DNA from: JAUNSR01 sp036655755
GTDB lineage: Bacteria > Bacteroidota > Bacteroidia > Bacteroidales > JAUNSR01
Direction of reading: 5' to 3'
Assembly (NCBI GenBank): GCA_036655755.1
Contig: JAVVPN010000015.1
Span: 1-47,680, forward strand
Length of the DNA stretch: 47,680 nucleotides
Made by a program: the position numbers and the translations under genes
The notes under the pieces: generated by a model
What the model saw: the letters and a program-made list of their open reading frames with translations, nothing else
Databases searched by the model: none
What the model was told of the DNA's origin: nothing
Shown: piece by piece, positions 41,761 through 47,680 of the stretch
How positions within the stretch are numbered: the stretch's first letter is position 1
Layout: the number at the start of each line of letters is the position of its first letter

Positions 41761-43635
41761 TTAATATCTAATCTTTATGGTATTCTGTTCTGATTTGATT
41801 AAATAGATTCCCTGAGTCGGCAACGAAAAAGTATAGGACGCACCCTGCAGATAGGCTTGTTTACAGATTTTTCCATCCATTTGGCAGATGGTAATCTGTT
41901 GAGGGTAGTCCGACTCAATACGAAGTTCTCCGTCAATTACGGAAACACGGATATCCTTTTCCGATACATTCCGATCTATACTTGTCGCAATCAGCGTGCG
42001 CACCGGTATCGGAGTGCAATACGAAGTTGTCAGGTCGCCCGAATAGGCCATCACGCTATAATAATAAGTTTTATCCGCTTCGAGATTCGTAACATCAAAA
42101 GTGTGTATATCCCCGCTTAGTCGTTCCGAAATCACAGCACAGCGAACATCTCCCGTGGCATTCATCGTGTGTGATCCGGCGTTTTCTCCATGATCTTTCC
42201 CGTATTCAATCCATTCTTCCGGATAGAATTTAGGTTGCGGCGCATACACCCCCGCTTTGCGATAGAAAGTACGGTCTTGTCCCCATGCGGCAACCTGATC
42301 TTCATAACCTATCAAATCGATCAAAGTATTGTTTTTAAATAAACCGATCGCATCATTTCCAGTAAAATAGAAGATAGATCCGTTAGGGGCATATCCGATC
42401 AGAGTATCCGCCGCGTTTTTTACCTCCGCGATTTTCATATTGCCATCTGTCAACAAATATGTTTCTCCGGGAGCAAGTGTTCGTTTTGGAAATGTAAACC
42501 GGTTTTTATTAATACCTCCCAATCCATTGTTTTCCATGTAAATGGCATATTCACTTAAATCAATATTGCGTCCGGTTCCGTTATAAACTTCAAGAGCGCG
42601 GTTATTACTTGCTCCTTCAATGTATTTTGAAAAAAACAATTCACTTGCCACCAATGGCTTCTCTTCAATCGAATATACGCGCAGATCATAACTTTCCGCT
42701 TTAGCCAAGGGCAACCAGTTACAACGGAATGACCGATCGGTAATTAAATCTGCTTCAGTAGCTTCCATTTGAGGTAATCGTGATTTAGCCCGCAATACGA
42801 TCGGATAGATAAAACCGTTCTGATCAATCACCTGAATGGTTTCTTCATGTTTCCCCGCAAACTGAGGATTATATGAAAGTCTCAATGTCCCACCTGTAAG
42901 CGGACTCCAGTCAATTTTCTCAATATCGAAATGCGACGGAGTAGCCGTCGGTTCAATACGGATAGGTTGCTGCTGACCAACTGCTTCTACCGAAATATGG
43001 CAAGACGCGGGTGTTTCGGTAGTCATGCAATCACCGAATTGATGCCAGTTGGTAGAAAGTGTAAGATGTGGATTTGCTGTATCGAGTAATTCGCTGATAA
43101 CGATTTCGGAGATGAAGAAGCGTGCATAAGAGTTTTTTGCACTTGCGAATTTAATTTTGGCGTTAGGTTTTACCGCATCGAAGAAAATTACATAAGGAGT
43201 AAGAGAGCGGTCGGAAATGGTATTGCGGTCAAGAATGATGGATTGTAGGGTAGTGGGCTCTCCGTCGATTGATACCTGAATGGCAGTGGTGTCTTTAGCC
43301 CATGCCTGAGCCCGAAAAGAAACTTTAATGCGGGTGGCGCCCGTATTCTGATCAGCAAACACAAGTGCCGGGGTAGTCAAGCGTCCCTCATTTATTTTAT
43401 CCCCCATTTTCAGGGCACGTTCACTTTCATAGGTTTGAAAGTTGCTCCATCCTTTATTGTCGGCCTTAAGGTCAAGATTCAGTTTCTCAGCTTCCGCAAA
43501 GAAATTGCCTCCTGCTGTTTCTGACCTGTAATTTTGGAAAGTTTCTATGAAAACTGGCGAAAATTGCTGGGCAATAATCTGGTTTACACGAAGTAAGCAA
43601 AAAATGCAAATTAAAAAAAGTAGTCTTCTACTCAT
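41761..43635 (-). CDS. Secreted lamin-tail-domain protein with possible type 9 sorting tail
   Basis: A 624-residue exported protein with signal peptide MSRRLLFLICIFCLLRVNQIIAQ. The N-terminal part (about residues 25-190) is beta-rich and may be a carbohydrate-binding-like fold. A middle Ig-like region follows. A lamin-tail (LTD) domain lies at about 335-475 (NNRALEVYNGTGRNIDLSEYAIYME, RTLAPGETYLLTDG, AIGLFKNNTLIDLIGYED), then a fibronectin-III-like stretch (LEADKTYYYSVMAYSGDLTTSY). The C-terminal 60 residues (VSVIDGELRIESDYPQQI, GKICKQAY, QGIYLIKSEQNTIKIRY) have the shape of a type 9 secretion sorting domain. A surface or secreted location is likely; the function is unknown. No export machinery is encoded here. 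Confidence 0.8.
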   Translation of the reverse strand: MSRRLLFLICIFCLLRVNQIIAQQFSPVFIETFQNYRSETAGGNFFAEAEKLNLDLKADNKGWSNFQTYESERALKMGDKINEGRLTTPALVFADQNTGATRIKVSFRAQAWAKDTTAIQVSIDGEPTTLQSIILDRNTISDRSLTPYVIFFDAVKPNAKIKFASAKNSYARFFISEIVISELLDTANPHLTLSTNWHQFGDCMTTETPASCHISVEAVGQQQPIRIEPTATPSHFDIEKIDWSPLTGGTLRLSYNPQFAGKHEETIQVIDQNGFIYPIVLRAKSRLPQMEATEADLITDRSFRCNWLPLAKAESYDLRVYSIEEKPLVASELFFSKYIEGASNNRALEVYNGTGRNIDLSEYAIYMENNGLGGINKNRFTFPKRTLAPGETYLLTDGNMKIAEVKNAADTLIGYAPNGSIFYFTGNDAIGLFKNNTLIDLIGYEDQVAAWGQDRTFYRKAGVYAPQPKFYPEEWIEYGKDHGENAGSHTMNATGDVRCAVISERLSGDIHTFDVTNLEADKTYYYSVMAYSGDLTTSYCTPIPVRTLIATSIDRNVSEKDIRVSVIDGELRIESDYPQQITICQMDGKICKQAYLQGASYTFSLPTQGIYLIKSEQNTIKIRY

Positions 43636-43666
43636 AAATAGGTTAGGTTTATTAGTAATTTGCGTA

Positions 43667-43674
43667 CAAACTTA
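43667..43674 (-). promoter_or_regulatory. -7 box of the lamin-tail gene
   Basis: On the minus strand this reads TAAGTTTG, matching TAnnTTTG, 32 bp before the ATG. The best CAAA (minus TTTG) upstream is at 14 bases, not 19. Confidence 0.45.
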
Positions 43675-43777
43675 ACATGAAATTATTACAAAAGTGTTAT
43701 AATAATTTACCCTTAACACTTTTTGCGGAAGTAAGAAATATCGCTTTCCGAACACTTCCGGTTAGGTATCATTCCAT

Positions 43778-43785
43778 TATCTTTG
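43778..43785 (+). promoter_or_regulatory. -7 box of the TSCPD gene
   Basis: TATCTTTG, an exact match, 31 bp before the ATG and directly before the palindrome at 43786-43807. Confidence 0.6.
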
Positions 43786-43807
43786 CGATTCAAAAATTTT
43801 TGAATCG
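43786..43807. promoter_or_regulatory. 22-bp perfect palindrome at the transcription start of the TSCPD gene
   Basis: CGATTCAAAAA is followed directly by its exact complement with no spacer. It starts at the base after the -7 box, so it covers the expected start of transcription, and ends 9 bp before the ATG. This is the position of a repressor operator. It could also form a leader hairpin, but a stem without a loop favours DNA binding by a dimer. Confidence 0.65.
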
Positions 43808-43816
43808 ATAGAAATA

Positions 43817-44065
43817 ATGGAAAAACAACAGATCAGCTATATCCCTACCGGGGTATGTTCAAAAAAAATTCATGTAAACGCTGTTGCCGGTAAAATAGAA
43901 ACGGTAGTGATTGAAGGTGGTTGCGACGGAAATCTGCAAGGAGTGGCTGCTTTATTGAAGGGTATGGATGTAAAGGAAGCGATTATCCGCATGGAAGGAA
44001 TCGATTGTCGTGGTCGTGGCACCTCTTGTCCCGATCAGATCGCCAAAGCACTTCGCCAACTGTAA
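43817..44065 (+). CDS. TSCPD domain-containing protein
   Basis: An 82-residue protein that is essentially one TSCPD domain (TIGR03905-like). It has YIPTGVCSKKIHV, GGCDGNLQGVAALLKGM and the signature RGRGTSCPDQIAKAL. The conserved Cys residues (in GVCSK, GGCDGN, IDCRG and TSCPD) are all present and suggest a metal or redox site. The domain also occurs at the C-terminus of B12-dependent ribonucleotide reductases; the role of the stand-alone form is not known. It is a single-gene unit with a promoter box, a palindrome and a terminator. Confidence 0.92.
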   Translation: MEKQQISYIPTGVCSKKIHVNAVAGKIETVVIEGGCDGNLQGVAALLKGMDVKEAIIRMEGIDCRGRGTSCPDQIAKALRQL

Positions 44066-44103
44066 GTACATATCTTCCCGCAAACGCTGTTTTAAAAACA
44101 TAA

Positions 44104-44143
44104 AAAAGCCCTGAAAGCAGTCTGTGACGCTTTCAGGGCTTTT
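44104..44143. terminator. Bidirectional intrinsic terminator
   Basis: AAAAGCCCTGAAAGC and its exact complement flank 10 bases between convergent genes. A-runs and T-runs on both sides let it serve the TSCPD gene and the phosphosugar mutase. Confidence 0.9.
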
Positions 44144-44165
44144 GGGTATTTAGTTTCTGTCTGTA

Positions 44166-45914
44166 TTATACTCCCATAGAAGTAAGTACCGCCAGAATTT
44201 TTTCATCTGCTCTTTTGTTGGCAGCATCGTAATCGGCGCGATCTTTCAATTCGCCGCGTACTTCCACATAGAATTTGATTTTCGGTTCAGTACCTGAAGG
44301 ACGAACAGAAACTTTTGTTCCGTCTTCTGTGAAGTACTGAAGTACGTTCGATGTAGTTGGCATATCCAGTGTGAATACTTCGTTTTCGATCATATCGTGA
44401 CCTTTCAACGTAGCATAATCCTTGATAGTGATCACTTTCGAACCTGCGATCTCTTTTGGAGGATTATTGCGGAAGTTGATCATCATCGCTTCGATCTCTT
44501 CAGCACCCGATTTTCCTTTTTTCACAACCGAGATACCTTTTTCTTTACCGAAACCGTAAGTCAAATAGATATCCTGAATCATTTCGAACAATGATTTGCC
44601 ATTGTCTTTAGCCCATGCAGCGATCTCAGCCATCAAAGAGCAAGCCGAAACGGCGTCTTTATCGCGGCAGAAGTCTTCAGCCATGAATCCGTAGCTTTCT
44701 TCGCCACCACCGATATATTTCTTTTTGCCTTCGTTTTCACGTACTACCGCAGCAATCCATTTGAATCCTGTGTAACAGTCGTACATTTCCACCTCGTTAC
44801 GCTCTGCGATTGTTTTGATCAGTTCGGTTGTAACGATTGTTTTAACGATAAATTCGTTTCCGTTCAACCATCCAAGTTCGCGGTAGCGAGCGATGATGTA
44901 GTTTAAGAAGATCATTACGATCTGGTTTCCGTTTACAAGAATCCATTCGCCTTTGTCATCTTTGATTGCAATACCGATACGGTCTGCATCCGGGTCAGAA
45001 GCCATCACCAGGTCGGCGTCGGTTTCTTTTGCTTTTTCAATCGCCATGCTAAGTGCAGCAGGCTCTTCCGGATTCGGAGAGTGTACGGTAGGGAAATCAC
45101 CACTCGGAACGTCCTGTTCAGGTACGTGGATGATATTGCGGAATCCCCAGTTTGCCAATGAATCAGGGATGATTGTTACACCCGTTCCGTGGATCGGAGT
45201 ATAAACGATCTTGATGTCGGCATGACGCTGAATAGCTTCCGGGCTTAAAGAAAGCGTTTTGATGCTTTCAAGAAACTTGCGGTCCATCTCTTCGCCAAGC
45301 GGCACGATCAATTCCTGGTTACCATTGAATTTAATATCTTTTACCGAGCGGATTTTATTTACCTCGGCAATAATGTTCTTGTCATGCGGAGCGATAATCT
45401 GAGCACCGTCATTCCAGTATACTTTGTATCCGTTATATTCTTTCGGGTTGTGAGAAGCTGTTACGATAACACCGCTCTGACAACCTAGTTCGCGGATAGC
45501 GTAAGAAGTTTCCGGAGTAGGGCGCATATCGTCGAAAAGATACGCCTTGATTCCGTTTGCTGTGAAGATAGCAGCAGCAGTTTCAGCAAACAAACGGCTG
45601 TTGTTACGGCAGTCATGACCCACTACCACACTGATTTCTTTCTTATCGGCAAATTCTTTTTTCAAATAGTTGGCTAATCCCTGTGTAGCAGCACCCACTG
45701 TATATTTGTTCATACGGTTTGAGCCGGCACCCATGATGCCACGTAATCCACCTGTACCGAATTCAAGGTCTTTGTAGAATGATTCGATCAGTTCTGTTTT
45801 ATCAGCATTTTCTAATAGTTTCTTCACTTGTTCGCGGGTGTCAAGATCATAGCTCTCGTCCAACCAGCTTTGTGCTTTCGCGGTTACTTCGCGGATTAAT
45901 TCCTCGTTTGCCAT
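44166..45914 (-). CDS. Phosphoglucomutase/phosphomannomutase (alpha-D-phosphohexomutase)
   Basis: A 582-residue cytoplasmic enzyme that moves phosphate between C1 and C6 of glucose or mannose phosphate. All four family signatures are present: the phosphoserine loop VTASHNPKEYNGYKVYW (Ser154), the metal loop ASDPDADRIGIA, the sugar loop GGGEESYGFM and the phosphate loop VRPSGTEPKIKFY. The length and the start DLEFGTGGLRGIMG fit the PgcA-like phospho-sugar mutase group. Codon use suggests good expression. The sugar preference cannot be decided here. Confidence 0.95.
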   Translation of the reverse strand: MANEELIREVTAKAQSWLDESYDLDTREQVKKLLENADKTELIESFYKDLEFGTGGLRGIMGAGSNRMNKYTVGAATQGLANYLKKEFADKKEISVVVGHDCRNNSRLFAETAAAIFTANGIKAYLFDDMRPTPETSYAIRELGCQSGVIVTASHNPKEYNGYKVYWNDGAQIIAPHDKNIIAEVNKIRSVKDIKFNGNQELIVPLGEEMDRKFLESIKTLSLSPEAIQRHADIKIVYTPIHGTGVTIIPDSLANWGFRNIIHVPEQDVPSGDFPTVHSPNPEEPAALSMAIEKAKETDADLVMASDPDADRIGIAIKDDKGEWILVNGNQIVMIFLNYIIARYRELGWLNGNEFIVKTIVTTELIKTIAERNEVEMYDCYTGFKWIAAVVRENEGKKKYIGGGEESYGFMAEDFCRDKDAVSACSLMAEIAAWAKDNGKSLFEMIQDIYLTYGFGKEKGISVVKKGKSGAEEIEAMMINFRNNPPKEIAGSKVITIKDYATLKGHDMIENEVFTLDMPTTSNVLQYFTEDGTKVSVRPSGTEPKIKFYVEVRGELKDRADYDAANKRADEKILAVLTSMGV

Positions 45915-45939
45915 ATACTATGTAATTAGAATTTATATA

Positions 45940-45947
45940 CAAATATA
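45940..45947 (-). promoter_or_regulatory. -7 box of the phosphosugar mutase
   Basis: On the minus strand this reads TATATTTG, an exact TAnnTTTG match, 26 bp before the ATG. A partial TTTC-type -33 lies about 18 bases upstream. Confidence 0.6.
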
Positions 45948-45949
45948 CT

Positions 45950-45991
45950 AAAAATAGGCTGAATGGAAATAAGTTATAAGTGTAAATTAGG
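45950..45991. repeat. 42-bp direct repeat, copy 1
   Basis: AAAAATAGGCTGAATGG and the following 25 bases are repeated exactly at 46147-46188. This copy covers the upstream region of the phosphosugar mutase promoter. Confidence 0.95.
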
Positions 45992-46136
45992 GATTATGTC
46001 GTAATAAGCTTTGTAATCAGGAAAAAAAACGATATAGGGTAGTTGCCTAATAGTTAAATACACTGTGTATTGAATAATTTAAACTATCCTTAATTAATAA
46101 TTATTTATAAATTTATATTTTTGCAATAAAATATAT

Positions 46137-46146
46137 NNNNNNNNNN
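46137..46146. other. Assembly gap (10 N)
   Basis: The placeholder gap is immediately followed by the second copy of the 42-bp repeat, so the join is suspect and the true missing length is unknown. Confidence 0.97.
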
Positions 46147-46188
46147 AAAAATAGGCTGAATGGAAATAAGTTATAAGTGTAAATTAGG
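46147..46188. repeat. 42-bp direct repeat, copy 2
   Basis: An exact copy of 45950-45991, starting at the first base after the N gap. It may be a contig-end overlap wrongly kept, or a real repeat that broke the assembly. Confidence 0.95.
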
Positions 46189-46368
46189 ATATATATCTTT
46201 ACTGTTTGTATTCGATTGTATGAATAATTCATAAATCATTGTTATTTGCGATTATTACTTCTAATAAGTATTTGTTATTCAGATTTATATGGCTTTGTTT
46301 TGACTCTATTTATTTAATGCTTAAAAATATTATTCATGAAATGGAATTTCAAAAATCCTTCTGGAAAA

Positions 46369-46821
46369 TCATTCACCAAGGAGTCTTGTAAACACAAGAG
46401 AGAATAGTTGCCATTGTCCTTTTTCCTTAATAAAAACTTCTGTTACAATAAAAGGAAATCTGACTGAATTTCCTCCTACAACTGAATTTAGATGAATTTG
46501 GCTATAAATAGTAGCAATATTTGTAGCAAATTTCACTTTTACATTATGAATCTCTGCTTTTTTATACCAAATACTCCCCGTACGGATAATATCGAGTTCT
46601 TCTTGTTTACCCCAATACCCACCCATATGTACAAACTGAGCATTTTCATGGAACAGAGTCGATAGTTTTTCTACCTCTTTATTTTCCATCCATTGCCATT
46701 TTGTATTCGATAACTCTATGATAGCTTGTTCATCTTGCGTAAAAGTATCCTGCGCAGGTTGCCCGCTAGAATTTATAGTTACAAATATGAATAATAAGAA
46801 TGTAATGATTAAGGATCTCAT
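46369..46821 (-). CDS. Secreted NTF2-like (DUF4440) protein
   Basis: A 150-residue protein with signal peptide MRSLIITFLLFIFVTINSSGQ. The mature part has the SnoaL/NTF2-like DUF4440 pattern: DEQAIIELSNTKWQWMENKEVEKLSTLFHENAQFVHMGGYWGKQEELDII in one run of motifs, then FIVTEVFIKEKGQWQLFSLVFTRL. The cone fold binds small molecules in many relatives, and some are enzymes; none can be assigned here. The AraC regulator encoded just upstream on the same strand is a possible controller. Confidence 0.8.
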   Translation of the reverse strand: MRSLIITFLLFIFVTINSSGQPAQDTFTQDEQAIIELSNTKWQWMENKEVEKLSTLFHENAQFVHMGGYWGKQEELDIIRTGSIWYKKAEIHNVKVKFATNIATIYSQIHLNSVVGGNSVRFPFIVTEVFIKEKGQWQLFSLVFTRLLGE

Positions 46822-46884
46822 ATTATTTTATATTTTATTGATTGAAGAGTAAATGTAGACGATTGATCTGGAATGTGTGATATG

Positions 46885-46920
46885 AAAAATTCGGTATAAA
46901 TTGCTGTTTTTACCGAATAA
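46885..46920 (-). terminator. Intrinsic terminator of the AraC gene
   Basis: On the minus strand ATTCGGTA pairs with TACCGAAT around 14 bases and is followed by a T-run. It lies 30 bp after the AraC stop and before the NTF2-like gene. Confidence 0.65.
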
Positions 46921-46950
46921 TTGATAGTCTTTTTCTAGTTATCAATTTCT

Positions 46951-47680
46951 TTAATTTTGACCTCTATAATCAGTAGGATTAAGTCCTAAATAGTGTTGCA
47001 CATAACGACTAAAGTAAGCAGGGGAAGAGAAATTGAATAAATCAGAAATCTGAACAAAGCTCATAGACTTGTTTCGCAATAGCCTTGAGATATCTAAAAT
47101 GGTATATCGGTTTATCCAATAATTAGCGGCATAGCCACTTACTCTTTTACTCACTTCTGATAAATATTTAGGACTTACGCAAAGTTCAGATGCATAATGA
47201 GATACATCTCGATGGTTGCGGTAAGTTCTATCCTCTAGCATTTGTAGAAAGCGACTCATAATAGAAGCTGATTGGTTTGTTATATTACCATTATCTTCAT
47301 ACAGGCATGCATGGAAATCAAAGAAATCCAAAATAGTCATCTGCATTGCATTTATAAGTGTTTCACGATGGAAATGGTGATTGGCGTTTTTAAGTCGTGA
47401 TTCTACAATCTCAAAATTTTTGTAGCAAACAGATTGTTGTCTAGCCGTAAGTCGCATTATCGGATTAAGAAATAGAGAAAGTTGTCCCTTCATTCCATAA
47501 TTACTTTGTGGAGTACACAGTTCAATAAACTCGGGTGTAACGTAAATAACTTTTATGCAGAAATCATCCGATGGCTGAATTTTTTCTATTAGCTCTCCTT
47601 TACGAACAATCATTACATCGCCACTTTGTAACTCAAACTCCTTCCCATTAAATATAAATCGACACCGTCCAGCGATACAA
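46951..47680 (-). CDS. AraC-family transcriptional regulator, 5' end cut by the window
   Basis: The frame stays open from the stop side to the window end with no stop. It reads (upstream of a Met at 47613) FNGKEFELQSGDVMIVRKGEL, a normal cupin-type N-terminal sensor sequence, so the gene starts outside the window. The C-terminal AraC DNA-binding domain has two helix-turn-helix units: DVSHYASELCVSPKYLSEVSKRVSG and MSFVQISDLFNFSSPAYFSRYVQHYLG, then the terminal NPTDYR. It probably senses a small ligand and may regulate the NTF2-like gene downstream. Confidence 0.92.
   Translation of the reverse strand, partial: CIAGRCRFIFNGKEFELQSGDVMIVRKGELIEKIQPSDDFCIKVIYVTPEFIELCTPQSNYGMKGQLSLFLNPIMRLTARQQSVCYKNFEIVESRLKNANHHFHRETLINAMQMTILDFFDFHACLYEDNGNITNQSASIMSRFLQMLEDRTYRNHRDVSHYASELCVSPKYLSEVSKRVSGYAANYWINRYTILDISRLLRNKSMSFVQISDLFNFSSPAYFSRYVQHYLGLNPTDYRGQN

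Larger units (their letters stand above)
45915..46368. other. Gene-free 454-bp AT-rich stretch with gap
   Basis: It holds the phosphosugar mutase promoter, the two copies of a 42-bp repeat and the 10-N gap. A + strand box, TATTTTTG at 46116-46123, points into the gap, so a transcript or element may be missing there. From 46189 to 46368 I see only AT-rich sequence with no ORF or clear signal. Confidence 0.6.

Noticed and set aside
1..47680. tRNA, rRNA, transposase or integrase genes
   Set aside because: None recognised on either strand.

Overview
This window is a chromosomal segment of a member of the order Bacteroidales (phylum Bacteroidota). The evidence is a SusC/SusD pair, FecR anti-sigma and ECF sigma genes, several promoters of the type TTTG, 19 bases, TAnnTTTG, very weak Shine-Dalgarno signals, and a core block of tig-clpP-clpX-recQ-guaB-PpiC/SurA-lptA-like-mutL. 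I cannot place it to genus. It is draft sequence with three runs of N, at least two of which disturb real genes.

Region 1 (about 1-8150) is outer-membrane uptake. An ECF sigma factor, a TonB-dependent receptor with an STN signalling domain, a DUF4249 lipoprotein and a FecR anti-sigma factor form a cell-surface signalling set in an unusual order. It is followed by a metal module: a small Cys/His-rich membrane protein, a ZnuD-like receptor broken by an N gap, and a His-rich DUF4625 lipoprotein. A perfect dyad overlaps the likely promoter of that module.

Region 2 (8150-9850) holds an inverted array of 22-bp units, a 25-bp perfect hairpin and an ATPase of the DUF234 type, which looks like an accessory insertion.

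Region 3 (9988-18124) is the most interesting part. SusC-like, SusD-like, a periplasmic binding protein, a FecCD permease, an ABC ATPase and a TsaA/TrmO-FmdE-like fusion are packed in one apparent operon. It looks like a complete outer-to-inner-membrane importer of a metal chelate or corrinoid-like ligand, built on a SusCD port, with a possible SAM-dependent processing enzyme. A convergent PH-domain gene follows. A second small His-rich protein with the same C-terminal ISLRAPPV motif and another TonB receptor come next (18728-21535), then a 32-residue Pro/Gly-rich ORF with its own terminator. A three-domain SGNH / alpha-beta hydrolase / SGNH protein (21914-24040) closes the accessory part.

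Region 4 (24088-41650) is conserved core: trigger factor, ClpP (gap), ClpX, RecQ and IMP dehydrogenase. It continues with an outer-membrane biogenesis operon (parvulin foldase, SurA-like lipoprotein, SurA, LptA/OstA-like protein and a tail-anchored protein), then MutL, a cytoplasmic NlpC/P60 peptidase and a low-molecular-weight phosphatase homologue that has lost its catalytic residues.

Region 5 (41700-47680) contains a secreted lamin-tail-domain protein with a possible type 9 sorting tail, a TSCPD-domain gene behind a 22-bp perfect palindrome, and a phosphoglucomutase/phosphomannomutase. After these come a 42-bp direct repeat around an N gap, an NTF2-like protein and an AraC regulator cut by the window end. 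I saw no tRNA, rRNA, CRISPR array or transposase gene.
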